Shown here: piece by piece, positions 9,601-17,207 of the stretch | Numbering within the stretch: position 1 is the first letter of the stretch | Layout: each line of letters opens with the position of its first letter | Origin: Mycobacterium sp. GA-0227b | GTDB taxonomy: Bacteria; Actinomycetota; Actinomycetes; Mycobacteriales; Mycobacteriaceae | Length of the DNA: 64,000 bases | Assembly: GCF_001499855.1 (NCBI RefSeq) | Contig: NZ_LQIK01000012.1 | Coordinates: forward strand, 310,001 to 374,000 | Reading direction: 5' to 3' | Made by a program: the position numbers and the translations under genes | Notes under the pieces: generated by a model | Told to the model about the DNA's origin: nothing | What the model saw: the letters and a program-made list of their open reading frames with translations, nothing else | Database searches by the model: none

Positions 9601-9727
9601 GCCCGCGATCGCCACACTCCTACGCGAAGCCAGCTGGTGGCCGACCAAAGCAACAAACCCGCGACGTGGTCAGACCAACGCAGGAGGCATGAAGGACGCA
9701 CCTCACGTGCTGGTCCAGCAGAGGTGA
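6605..9727 (+). CDS. MmpL/RND family transporter
   Basis: A 1040-residue membrane transporter. A first membrane helix (ALVIGVWLGAAVVLALLF) is followed by a periplasmic domain, helices with GAGTDYTVFLISRYHEQRR, a second periplasmic loop rich in glutamine/alanine coiled segments (about residues 510-760), and a second helix bundle with AVGADYNMLLVSRLREE. These paired GTDY/GADY motifs carry the proton-relay residues of MmpL proteins. Such proteins export cell-envelope lipids, siderophores or drugs. GTG at 6605 follows GGAGG at 6596-6600. There is no mmpS gene next to it. It lies downstream of a TetR gene and a 37-bp palindrome, so it is probably repressed by that TetR. Cargo unknown. Confidence 0.9.
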   Translation: MTDGTADSPSQATRSGRRANGSPDPADTREYSERLAALARFTLRHKALVIGVWLGAAVVLALLFPQLETVVRQQSVDLIPRDAPSLQTVDRMSAAFGEEGSKTMVFVAMEDPNGLTPTARQRYGELVSRLQTEGDHVLLVQDLLADPITEAQAVSVDRKAWYLPVGVAGTLGDPTAAESVNAVRDIAAEVFTGSTTTVQVTGPPATFSDMIASAEHDLLLISIATAGVIALILLIVYRSVFTALLPLLVIGLSLAVGRGVLSALGEMGMPVSQFTVAFMTAILLGAGTDYTVFLISRYHEQRRAQVPADQAIIHATASIGRVILASAATVALAFLAMVFARLSVFAALGPACAIAVLFGFLATVTLLPPVLSLAAKRGIGEPKPDRTRRYWNSVAVAVVRRPVPLLIVSLVILLALSAAAATIKISYDDRKGQPETTASNQGYHLLDRHFRKDVVISEFLVVENPTDMRTGKGLADLDEMASRVSQIPGVTKVSGVTRPTGERLDQAELAWQNGQIGDKMAGAVAEGNSRKDDLAKLTGGADQLADGLAQLDSTVRTALTPLAGILTQAQSAGTQVNQFRPLLQQLSATAPAVDQAIQSGPGLRPLANQAQNAIAQLDPLVGALNTSPWCATTPQCAQIRDQVKILVTLRDSGFFTQIADLGDRYDPATNATVGGTLANVQNAVASLDKAFGALGDPADLATNLRRLQDGIGQLASGAQALATGVRTLVDSNIEMLSGMSQIATQLQNSSRAAADSDSSSGFYLPANAFENRQFTDVAEQFLSPDGKTARFMIESSHDPYSVEAMDLASRITDTANTARPNTSLADATVSVAGFPAVNSDIQRLLWADFAQLAIATIIIVGVILILLLRALLAPLYLLGTVVLNYLASLGIGVVVFQWGLGHEIAWPVPLLAFIILVAVGADYNMLLVSRLREESGTNIRVGVLRTVANTGAVITSAGLIFAASMFGLMVGSVAIMIQAGLIIGFGLLLDTFLVRTLTVPAIATLLREASWWPTKATNPRRGQTNAGGMKDAPHVLVQQR

Positions 9728-10267
9728 GAAGCGAACAGAGCAATACCCGGCGCTACATGCCGATCAGCATGAGGGCGTATTCACCCCGAATGAATACGAC
9801 CCCTGCGCCAGTATTATCGGCGGCTTGTCGCCGGACGAAATTCGCGGGCGCCCGAGTGAGGCCAGGCGTAAGACGGAACTATGCGAGGGTTGCGAGGACT
9901 GAGAGCGTCAGAAAACTCCTCCAGCGACACCACTACGGACGTACGCAACGCCCGGGCCTGTCGCGGCTCGCTGGGACCGTCAAGCAGCCACCTCCGATAT
10001 ATACAAGCGGCTCGGCGACCAACGCCCTCGTTCGCTGCTGGCGTGGTGCGGCGCGGCGTTGCGCCTTGGGGAGCCCGCGCCCCTTCCAAGGCGCCGAGCG
10101 CTTACGTCGTGGCCCGGACCGCGCCCCTGCGGCCTTCATGTCCGGGCATGCGGCTATCGAGAGCGTGGCGGTCCGACAATTTCTGGCTACACGACCAGAA
10201 CTTGCGATGGCCAGGCAGCGTACTCGGCGGGCTGGGCCAGCGATTGACGGGTAAGTAGCATTCGGAG
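9728..10267. other. Gene-free gap before the SIR2 operon
   Basis: 540 bases without a convincing gene. It holds an inverted repeat CGTATTCA/TGAATACG (9776-9798, 7-base centre), a TATATA stretch near 9998-10003, and a GC-rich hairpin GCGCCTTGG/CCAAGGCGC (10061-10094). Several frames stay open here, but their proteins are low-complexity Arg/Ala/Pro sequence and look like by-products of GC richness. The gap marks the left edge of the defence island, and any promoter for it must lie here. Confidence 0.5.
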
Positions 10268-11608
10268 GTGCCACACCAACCGTCTCCGATGACGACCGGA
10301 GTTCCTGCCTATGCGATGGCGCTTGCCGCGCGGGCCACCTCACGCGACCGTATAGCCATTTACGCCGGGGCCGGCGCTAGCGCAGCACAGCCAACGGGGC
10401 TTCCCCTGGGAGCCGCACTGGCCAGGGTCATCCATGCACAACTTCTAACCGCGTTTCCTTCTCTTGATGGCGTGGACCCTGACGACCTCATCGCGATGGC
10501 CGATGCAGTGGCTCTCCTACCCGGCGGCGGTGATGCACTGCGTCAGACGGCAGCCAAATCGGCCGAATTCCGATCGGCAACGCCCTCCTACGGGCATCGC
10601 GTGATCGCCCAGTTGTTGCTCGAAGGAGTCATCGAAGTTTTGACGACGAATTGGGATGATTGCATTGAACGCGGCGGGGTGCCGGATCGCGTTCAGGCGG
10701 TGACCGACGAGCGGTCCCTTCACCGGGTGACGCCTCCTTCCGTGCTGAAGGTTCATGGTTGCGCCTCGGAGCCTTCGTCGCTGCTAGTGACCTCCGAAGA
10801 TCTCCAGGATCCGCCCACTTGGGCAAGAGAGCAGACACATGCTCGACTGGGCAGCGCGGTCGTGGTCTTCTTGGGGATTGGCGATGTTGCGGGGTACGTG
10901 AAGCAACGAATCACGGAAGCAATCGCCGAGGTTGGCGACATTGCGAACATACGTGTCGTATCACCAAGCATCGTCACAAAATGGGAAGCCTCGCAATGGG
11001 CGACAGTCGCCCCCGGCCTTTCCGACGATGACCGAATCGCTGCAACCTCCGATGAATTCATGGAGCAGCTCGGTGGCGCTTACATCCATGCGTCCCTGGG
11101 TCGGCACGTAACAGCATTGGCGGACGACCCCGAGGTTGCACCACACATCAAGGCTGCTGTCGGCGAGCTCCTCAAGACCGATGCCCTCTCCCTGCTGGAA
11201 TGGGCAAGGCGTGCAGCAATAGACCCCCAGCAAGGACTATCTGTCGTGAACGTGACCACCATGGCAGAGGCACTGACGGCGTTTGGACGCCTTACCGGAA
11301 CCGAATCGGTCGTCATGCGCGGTCAGGTGTTCGAAACATGTGAAGGACCCATCGAGATTCTGGTGGCAGCACGCAGTATGTCGGCTCGGCGCGTCGAGCA
11401 GGAGGCGGAGAACCGGTTGCACGCACACGCCTCTCGGGGTGAACAGAATCTTCCAGGATTTCTTGTGGCCGGCGGAATCGGCTGGTCGAAGGTGAACGCT
11501 GGACTTCCCAGTAATGTTCTGATCGAGACTGACGCTGAGGACATCTTGGATGGTCCAAGCGCACTCGCACCCAATATCCTGCTCGCGCAGGAGGTATTGG
11601 CTTCGTGA
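10268..11608 (+). CDS. SIR2-domain protein, likely NAD-consuming defence effector
   Basis: A 446-residue protein whose first half is a SIR2-like NAD-binding domain: GAGAS at residues 34-38, TTNWDD with the catalytic-type Asn at 128, and KVHG with His at 163. The second half (about 240-446) has no motif I recognise. SIR2 domains of this divergent type serve in several phage-defence systems as NAD+ hydrolases that stop growth. It is the first gene of an operon: its stop overlaps the next start (GTGA, 11605-11608). The start is uncertain: GTG 10268 touches a GGAGG, while ATG 10289 and ATG 10316 lie in frame downstream. Base composition is less GC-rich than in the flanking genes, suggesting transfer. 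The NAD role is inferred. Confidence 0.85.
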   Translation: MPHQPSPMTTGVPAYAMALAARATSRDRIAIYAGAGASAAQPTGLPLGAALARVIHAQLLTAFPSLDGVDPDDLIAMADAVALLPGGGDALRQTAAKSAEFRSATPSYGHRVIAQLLLEGVIEVLTTNWDDCIERGGVPDRVQAVTDERSLHRVTPPSVLKVHGCASEPSSLLVTSEDLQDPPTWAREQTHARLGSAVVVFLGIGDVAGYVKQRITEAIAEVGDIANIRVVSPSIVTKWEASQWATVAPGLSDDDRIAATSDEFMEQLGGAYIHASLGRHVTALADDPEVAPHIKAAVGELLKTDALSLLEWARRAAIDPQQGLSVVNVTTMAEALTAFGRLTGTESVVMRGQVFETCEGPIEILVAARSMSARRVEQEAENRLHAHASRGEQNLPGFLVAGGIGWSKVNAGLPSNVLIETDAEDILDGPSALAPNILLAQEVLAS

Positions 11609-12171
11609 CGTATCCAGAGACGGCACCGACATCGGACGCCGAATTGCTCCATATCGCACGGTCAGTCCTGGCCGAAGAGGGCTACAGTATCGAGTCTTTG
11701 ACAAGCGGCATCGATCTTGTGCTCGCAGAGAACCCGTATTTTGTTGTTGCAGTGGCAGCGGTGAACACGATCCAGGAGCTACTCCTCATCGGGGGGATAG
11801 CAGAAGCGAGCCTTGCAGAGAGACTGAACGTGAGCACGATCGGCCCGAAGAAGTGGGACGCGTATCTTGTGCTACTCACCCAAGAGCGATCTCCTGAGGA
11901 CGACGCCACGACCCGAGACCTCTACGCAATCAACTACGACACGGCACGCCTGCGGCGAATCGCGCACACGGGGGTTGACGCGACCCCCGAGGCCGTCGCC
12001 CACGCGCTGGCCCCATTTGTGGCGCCCATGGAAGCGTCATCTACCGAAATACTGCAAGACCCGTTCGCGGCTTTCGTAGACGCGTTGGCGACCCGTGGTG
12101 TACCTCGCGAATTTGCAAACCGAGCTGCAAGCGCCTTTGAGCAAGGAGCCTCACTAGATGACGTCCTTTGA
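11605..12171 (+). CDS. Small middle protein of the SIR2-SMC operon (LmuC/DdmB-like position)
   Basis: A 188-residue protein of unknown fold, mostly helical by eye, with KKWDAYLVLLTQE and INYDTARLRRIAHTGV segments in its middle. I do not recognise a catalytic motif. Its place, overlapping the SIR2 gene by 4 bases and the ATPase gene by 14 bases, and its size match the middle component of three-gene ABC-ATPase conflict systems (LmuC in Lamassu, DdmB in DdmABC), which link the SMC protein to the effector. That assignment is from architecture and a general resemblance of the KWD-YLVLLT segment, not from an alignment. Confidence 0.7.
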   Translation: MTYPETAPTSDAELLHIARSVLAEEGYSIESLTSGIDLVLAENPYFVVAVAAVNTIQELLLIGGIAEASLAERLNVSTIGPKKWDAYLVLLTQERSPEDDATTRDLYAINYDTARLRRIAHTGVDATPEAVAHALAPFVAPMEASSTEILQDPFAAFVDALATRGVPREFANRAASAFEQGASLDDVL

Positions 12172-14299
12172 GCCTTCAATTCAACGTGTCCGAGTGGAAG
12201 CCTTCCGCGGGTTCCGCGATAGCCGTGAGTTTGATTTGTCGGCCTCCGCCGTCATCATTACCGGCCCGAACGGCACTGGTAAGACCAGCTTTTTTGACGC
12301 GCTCCAATGGTGTTTCGTCGGATCTATTGAACGCCTTGAGAATTTGCGTGCACGCCGCTCCGTCGAGCACATTGTCAATCAGTACAGACTCGGCCGCAAA
12401 GCGGTAGTTGAAGTCGAGTTGCTGGTCGACTCGAAGGCGATCACGCTACGACGAAGCGGGGACCACAAAGGCAGCACACTTGAACTGCGAAGTCCCGGAA
12501 GCGAAGCAATCTTTGGGCTCGACGCTGAGGATCTCCTTCGCCGACTGCTACTACCCGAAACCGACCTCAGCGTCGAATCAGCACTAAAGACATCCGGCCT
12601 AATGCAGCAGGACGTCATGCGAGGCGTACTTGAAGCAAAGGGCGCAGATCGATATCACCACCTAAGCACCGTGCTCGGCCTCGGGCAGCTGGAGGAGTTT
12701 GAAGAAGCGGCCCGATCCATCGCACGTTTGGCTGCCGAAAGAGAGGCAACGGTCAGGGGCGAACGGGATCGAATTGCGCTGTCACTCAACCAGACGAGGG
12801 AAAAACTGGCAGCCGCGCGGAGTCGACTCGAATCCAGGCCACAGGTCGAAGCGATTCGTCAGGAGATCCAATCCCTACTAAGTAGCCCTCCTCTTTCGAT
12901 TACCGGCCCGCCTTCGAACCTGAGCCTCGAAGCACCAGATGAGATTCGCGAACTGGCAACCCGGTTTGCAACAGCAATCGATATGATCCAACGCCTACGT
13001 GCCGTTTCTCGGCGAGCACAGGAGCTTCAATCCTCGCTCGAACAGGAACCGACAGAAGCTGATGTGACAGCGATTCAGGCTGAAGTCGATCGTGCTGAAA
13101 ACGAAGTGGCAAGCGTCGGCGCTCAGGTCGTCGATACCAATGGACGATTAGCCGCCGGGCGAAGTGCTGCCAACGAGCTTGCGCAGCTTGCTGCATTCGC
13201 AATTCCGTTGCTCACGCACGACTGTCCAGTCTGTGGCCAGCCTATAGATCCGGCGCATGTAGAGGCCGAACTTAGACGACGCGCTGAAAGTACCGACACC
13301 ATCGTGGCACTTCAGAAAGAACTCGTATCGCAGCAGGCGACCCACCTGAAAGCTAGAGACCTAGCCGCCGCCTCTCATGCGGCCCTGTCGGCGACTAAGG
13401 CTCGAATCGCCCAATGGGAAGAATTTCGGTTAGCCGCCACCGAGGCGCAATCGATTCTTCAACGGCTGCAAACCGGTGATTTCGTAGTGCATCCAGCTGC
13501 GACCGCTTTCGATGAATTCGCGCAGACTTCTGACGAGGTCTTGAACTACCTCCAGTCGAGCCGACGGCGGCTCCTTGAGTTCCTGAATACCGTTGATCAA
13601 CAAGCTGACAGCGGCGCGGTCGAGCGGTCCGTGGCTGAAGCGAAGAATCTAGAGTTGACGTTGGCAACCAGTGAAGCCTTGCTGGAAGAGGAGTCTGCAC
13701 GGTCGCAGCGACTTCATTCACTTGCAGAACATTCCGTGACCGCTCGCGTAGAGGTAACCGAAAGGCGTGTCAGGGCAATGCAACCCCTTGTGGCCAACAT
13801 CTTCCAAAGGTTGGATCCGCATCCGGCCTTCAAGACAATCGAGTTCGAACTAGACACCTACTATCGACGTGGCACAACCAGTCCTCTCGTGCGCGATGTT
13901 GTTGAAGGTGTTTCCGCCGATCCGCTCCTTGTCTTCTCAACATCTCAGGCAAACATTGTTGCGCTTTCCTACTTCATCGCGATGAGCCTATCCACGGGCC
14001 GGCGTGGGCTGCCGTTCTTGCTTCTCGATGATCCCGTGCAATCAATGGACGACGTGAACGTCCTAGGGTTTGCCGATCTGTGTCGCCACCTTCAATCACG
14101 CCGCCAACTTATCGTCTCCACCCATGAACGACGTTTCGCCGGACTCTTGGAGCGGAAGCTCGCACCCCGTTCAACGGATGCCGCGACAAAGCTGATCCGC
14201 TTCGTGGGTTGGGATAGAAGCGGTCCTACGATTGACGAGATCTGGGTTGAACCTCAGCTGCTGGAAGACCCCATCAGGGTAGTTCGGCAAGCTGGCTAG
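12158..14299 (+). CDS. SMC/Rad50-like ABC ATPase with zinc hook (LmuB/DdmC-like)
   Basis: A 713-residue ATPase. Residues 8-30 (RVRVEAFRGFRDSREFDL) and the Walker A GPNGTGKTS at 36-44 match RecF/SMC N-terminal heads. Two coiled-coil arms (about 190-340 and 370-560) flank a zinc-hook CPVC at 356-359. The C-terminal head has FSTSQANIVALSYF in the signature place, Walker B LLLDDP with Asp 624-625, and the H-loop STHERR (His 656). Such proteins bind DNA ends or unusual DNA; in Lamassu-type systems they sense foreign DNA and release the effector. The coiled coil is short compared with Rad50. One 60-base line (12541-12600) counts 57% GC, against 73% for 24181-24240 in narG. Confidence 0.9.
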   Translation: MTSFEPSIQRVRVEAFRGFRDSREFDLSASAVIITGPNGTGKTSFFDALQWCFVGSIERLENLRARRSVEHIVNQYRLGRKAVVEVELLVDSKAITLRRSGDHKGSTLELRSPGSEAIFGLDAEDLLRRLLLPETDLSVESALKTSGLMQQDVMRGVLEAKGADRYHHLSTVLGLGQLEEFEEAARSIARLAAEREATVRGERDRIALSLNQTREKLAAARSRLESRPQVEAIRQEIQSLLSSPPLSITGPPSNLSLEAPDEIRELATRFATAIDMIQRLRAVSRRAQELQSSLEQEPTEADVTAIQAEVDRAENEVASVGAQVVDTNGRLAAGRSAANELAQLAAFAIPLLTHDCPVCGQPIDPAHVEAELRRRAESTDTIVALQKELVSQQATHLKARDLAAASHAALSATKARIAQWEEFRLAATEAQSILQRLQTGDFVVHPAATAFDEFAQTSDEVLNYLQSSRRRLLEFLNTVDQQADSGAVERSVAEAKNLELTLATSEALLEEESARSQRLHSLAEHSVTARVEVTERRVRAMQPLVANIFQRLDPHPAFKTIEFELDTYYRRGTTSPLVRDVVEGVSADPLLVFSTSQANIVALSYFIAMSLSTGRRGLPFLLLDDPVQSMDDVNVLGFADLCRHLQSRRQLIVSTHERRFAGLLERKLAPRSTDAATKLIRFVGWDRSGPTIDEIWVEPQLLEDPIRVVRQAG

Positions 14300-14483
14300 C
14301 TACCTGTTCGTGGTGACCGACGACTTAATCTCACATGCGGACGTACTTGGTACCGCAGCAGATACCGCAGCAGGTCCGCTCCTCCTATACCTCAACCAAC
14401 GCAGCCATCCGCGTACCGGCAGCTAAAGCGCACATTCTAGATACGCATCGCTAATGACAAACAGAACAAACGCCCAGTTCAGA

Positions 14484-14525
14484 GGATTTTAAGTCCGCTG
14501 CCTCTGCCAATTGGGCTATGGGGGC
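14484..14525 (-). pseudogene. Truncated tRNA-Leu(UAA), 5' half only
   Basis: Read on the minus strand, 42 bases form the acceptor 5' strand (GCCCCCA), a D-arm (GCC...GGC) and the anticodon arm with loop CTTAAAA, anticodon UAA. After the TCC that starts the 3' anticodon strand the tRNA pattern stops: there is no T-arm and no TGGGGGC to close the acceptor. It therefore cannot be a working tRNA. tRNA genes are the usual targets of integrases, so this may be the scar of an insertion or deletion, or a decayed phage-borne tRNA. Confidence 0.55.
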
Positions 14526-14656
14526 GTCCACCGATGAGCACGCTACCCAACGCGTCGAGTGTTGGTTGATGACCGTCGCAGCGACGAAAACGTGCGTCAG
14601 CCTGACACTCGGCGAGTGTCCGCGCTACAGCCGTCGGCTCAGACCTCACCGCACCT

Positions 14657-14743
14657 TCAGTAGGGCATCGTCGCGACGGTGTGGAGGACCGTGCCCGCAC
14701 CCCACTCGCGATGCTTGACCGCGGTGCCCGCGGCGATGGCAGG
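14657..14743 (-). pseudogene. Possible C-terminal fragment of a RecQ-like helicase
   Basis: The minus frame reads AVKHREWGAGTVLHTV before a stop at 14657. V-x-H-x-x-W-G-x-G-x-V resembles the C-terminal tail of mycobacterial RecQ-type helicases. There is no start and no helicase body, so at best it is a remnant; chance is not excluded. Confidence 0.25.
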
Positions 14744-14783
14744 TTCCCCGCGGCCGGGCCGGGGAAGGTGCCCGAGAGATCGC

Positions 14784-16379
14784 TCACCGCGTCATCAACG
14801 ACAAAATCGCGCGGTTGAGCTGCCGGCGGGGCCAACCCAATCGTCCCCCCTCGGCCAGCGCCGCGCGCGCCGCGTTGCGTCCGCAGGCGCCGTGCACTCC
14901 CCCGCCCGGCGATGCGCCTGCGCTGCCGAGATACACGTTCTCCACCGGTGTTTCGGCACCGCCGAAGCCCGGCATCGGCCGGAAAATCAACTGCTGGAAC
15001 AGCTGTGAGGTGCCGCCGTTGACGGCCCCCGCATACAGGTTGGCGTCGCTGGCCTCGAGGTCGGACGGCCGCTGGATCGACTTGCCGACGACATGGTCAC
15101 CGAACCCTGGGGCATACTTCTCCAGCACCATGTCCACCGCCGCCGACAGCTGGTCGGCCGATGCGTTATCGGCGACGCCGCGCGGCAGATGCGTATACGC
15201 CCAAGCGCTTTCGGTGCCCTCCGGCGATCGGCTGGGATCGGCCGTCGTCATCTGCCCGAACAACATGAACGGATGCAGCGGCACCGTCCCCGTGTTGAGA
15301 TCGGCCATCCACCGGATCAGGCCATCGTGATCGGCGCCGATGTGAACGGTTCCGGCGTCGCTCAGGCTCTTCGACCGCCACGGGATGGGTGCGTCCAGTG
15401 CGTAGTTGATCTTCAACACCGGTGTGTCCCAGACGAAGCGGTCGATGCTCTGCAGCACCGAGTCGGGAAGGGCGTCGGCGGGCAGAAGCCGGCGGTACAG
15501 CATCGGCGCCGAGGTGTCGGCGATGACTGCGCGCCGCACCCGCACGGTGTCACCGCCTGTGGTGCGCACGGACACGGCGCGGCGACCGCGGACCTCGATC
15601 GCGTCGACCTCGTGCCCACACTCGATGTGGGCGCCGGCCGATCGCGCCCGGCGCACCAGCGCCTCGGCCAGCTGTCCCGCGCCGCCGACCGGAACCGGGA
15701 AGCCGCCGTCCTGCGCCATCATGATCAGCATGTAGCCCATGACGCCGCTGCCCGGCGCGTCGATCGGCACGTCGGCATGCATCGCATTGCCCAGCAACAG
15801 GAGTCGGGCCGCCTCGCCGTCGAACAGGTGCTCACCCATCACGCCGGCGGGTAGCAGCAGCAGATGCGCCAGTCGCAACGCCTCGGCGGTGCCGAGTTTG
15901 CGTAGCAGACCGACCGCCCCGCGTACGGGCGGAAACGGCGCGAACAATGTGTCCAGGAGCGGTTCCTTGATCTGGCACCACTGGTCGAACAGTTCCCGCC
16001 ACCGCGCTCCGTCACCGGGATCGCGCCGATCCAGATCGTCGGCAGTGCGGTCGATGTCGCGCCAGATCACCGGAGCGTCGTCGTCATCGGCCGAACGCGC
16101 GTGGCCGACCACCCCGGGTGAATGCGACCACCGCAGCCCGTGGTCCTCGAGGTGCAGCGCTTTCAACGCCGGCGACACCACGGACAACGGATAGAAGGCG
16201 CTGTAGAGGTCGCTGACGAATCCGGGAAACAGTTCGGCACTCTTCACCGCGCCGCCGGGTTGCTGCTGTGCTTCCAGAACGAGCACATCCCATCCCGCGT
16301 CGGCGAGCATCGCCGCGGCGACAAGACCGTTGTGGCCCGCTCCGATCACCACGGCGTCGGCGGTGGCAGCGACGCTCAC
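14784..16379 (-). CDS. FAD-dependent phytoene desaturase-like oxidoreductase
   Basis: A 531-residue flavoprotein. The dinucleotide-binding motif AVVIGAGHNGLVAAAMLADAG (residues 9-29) and the following ALEAQQQPGGAVKS-type GG motif (written here as VLEAQQQPGGAVKS) place it in the CrtI/PYROXD2-like family. A second conserved block near the C-terminus, NVYLGSAGASPGGGVHGACG, is the FAD-contact region typical of the family. Substrate unknown; no carotenoid genes are nearby. Its start overlaps the stop of the SDR gene by 4 bases (ATGA, 16376-16379), so the two are one operon, SDR first. Confidence 0.85.
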   Translation of the reverse strand: MSVAATADAVVIGAGHNGLVAAAMLADAGWDVLVLEAQQQPGGAVKSAELFPGFVSDLYSAFYPLSVVSPALKALHLEDHGLRWSHSPGVVGHARSADDDDAPVIWRDIDRTADDLDRRDPGDGARWRELFDQWCQIKEPLLDTLFAPFPPVRGAVGLLRKLGTAEALRLAHLLLLPAGVMGEHLFDGEAARLLLLGNAMHADVPIDAPGSGVMGYMLIMMAQDGGFPVPVGGAGQLAEALVRRARSAGAHIECGHEVDAIEVRGRRAVSVRTTGGDTVRVRRAVIADTSAPMLYRRLLPADALPDSVLQSIDRFVWDTPVLKINYALDAPIPWRSKSLSDAGTVHIGADHDGLIRWMADLNTGTVPLHPFMLFGQMTTADPSRSPEGTESAWAYTHLPRGVADNASADQLSAAVDMVLEKYAPGFGDHVVGKSIQRPSDLEASDANLYAGAVNGGTSQLFQQLIFRPMPGFGGAETPVENVYLGSAGASPGGGVHGACGRNAARAALAEGGRLGWPRRQLNRAILSLMTR

Positions 16380-17152
16380 TTCGAGATCAACCTGTTGGAG
16401 GCCGCCTTGACCGAATCCGGAAGGACGCGGTTCACCAGTCCCATCGCCTTCGAAAGCGGTGAGGCGGCAACGACTTTGCGCTCGCCGGTCATCAGCGCGT
16501 CGTAGCCCTGCTTGGCGACCTTGGCGGCGTCGTCTTTGGGCATCCGGCCGACGAGCGTGTCCAGCATGTCGGCGCGGCGGAAGAAGTTGGTGTCGGTGGG
16601 GCCCGGCATGAGGGAGGTGATGGTGACGCCGGTGTCGCGCAGTTCGTCCTGCAGCGCCTCGGCGAACGACTGGACGAACGACTTCGACGCGTTGTAGACG
16701 GTTTGGTACGAGCCGGGCATCGTCGAGGCGATAGAAGAGGTGAACAACACCTTGCCCGAACCGCGTTTCGCCATGTCGCGCAGCACGAGTTTGGCCAGGT
16801 GCGTCGTCGAGCGCACGTTGAGGTCGACGATGTGAAGGTCGTCGTCGAGCTGCCGGTCGACGAACGGGCCGGCCCCGCCGATGCCGGCGTTCAGCGCGAT
16901 CGCTTCGAGGCGGCGACCGTTCTCGGTGGCAGTGCGGTAGAGGCGCTCGACTTCGTCGGGGTTGCGAAGATCGACCTGCACCGCGTGGATCTCGGCTCCG
17001 CCCGCGGCAAGTTTGTCGGCGCCAGCGTGAATCGCATCGTCATCGGCGGCCACGACGACGTCGTATCCGTCGTCGGCAAACAGCTTCGCCAACTCAAATC
17101 CGATACCGCTCGAGGCGCCCGTCACAAGCGCAAGTGGTCGTCCCGCTGCCAT
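16376..17152 (-). CDS. Short-chain dehydrogenase/reductase
   Basis: A 258-residue classical SDR: TGASSGIG near residue 12 for NAD(P) binding, NAG in the fourth strand, the catalytic serine in TSSIAS, and YNASK with catalytic Tyr and Lys. The segment after it (MPGPTDTNFFRRADM) is the usual mobile substrate loop. It is cytosolic, with no signal. It heads a two-gene operon with the FAD oxidoreductase. Substrate not predictable. Confidence 0.9.
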   Translation of the reverse strand: MAAGRPLALVTGASSGIGFELAKLFADDGYDVVVAADDDAIHAGADKLAAGGAEIHAVQVDLRNPDEVERLYRTATENGRRLEAIALNAGIGGAGPFVDRQLDDDLHIVDLNVRSTTHLAKLVLRDMAKRGSGKVLFTSSIASTMPGSYQTVYNASKSFVQSFAEALQDELRDTGVTITSLMPGPTDTNFFRRADMLDTLVGRMPKDDAAKVAKQGYDALMTGERKVVAASPLSKAMGLVNRVLPDSVKAASNRLISK

Positions 17153-17207
17153 GGTGGCGGGCTACCCGACGGGGTCTCCGTCAAACGCGCGCGAAGATAC
17201 CGCGGCG

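Larger units (their letters stand above)
14300..14783. other. Right edge of the defence island, no intact gene
   Basis: 484 bases between the SMC-like gene and a convergent oxidoreductase. It contains a 12-base tandem repeat (TACCGCAGCAGA, 14351-14373), a truncated tRNA-Leu (14484-14525) and a possible helicase tail (14657-14743). GC content rises from left to right across it, which fits a junction between transferred and resident DNA. Confidence 0.5.

Noticed and set aside
9637..10254. Long + strand frame after mmpL (205 codons)
   Set aside because: It begins inside mmpL in another frame and reads Arg/Ala/Pro-rich sequence without motifs; GC-driven open frame.
14479..14835. Minus-strand frame of 118 codons right of the island
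   Set aside because: It runs across the tRNA fragment and into the oxidoreductase gene in the wrong frame and shows no domain.
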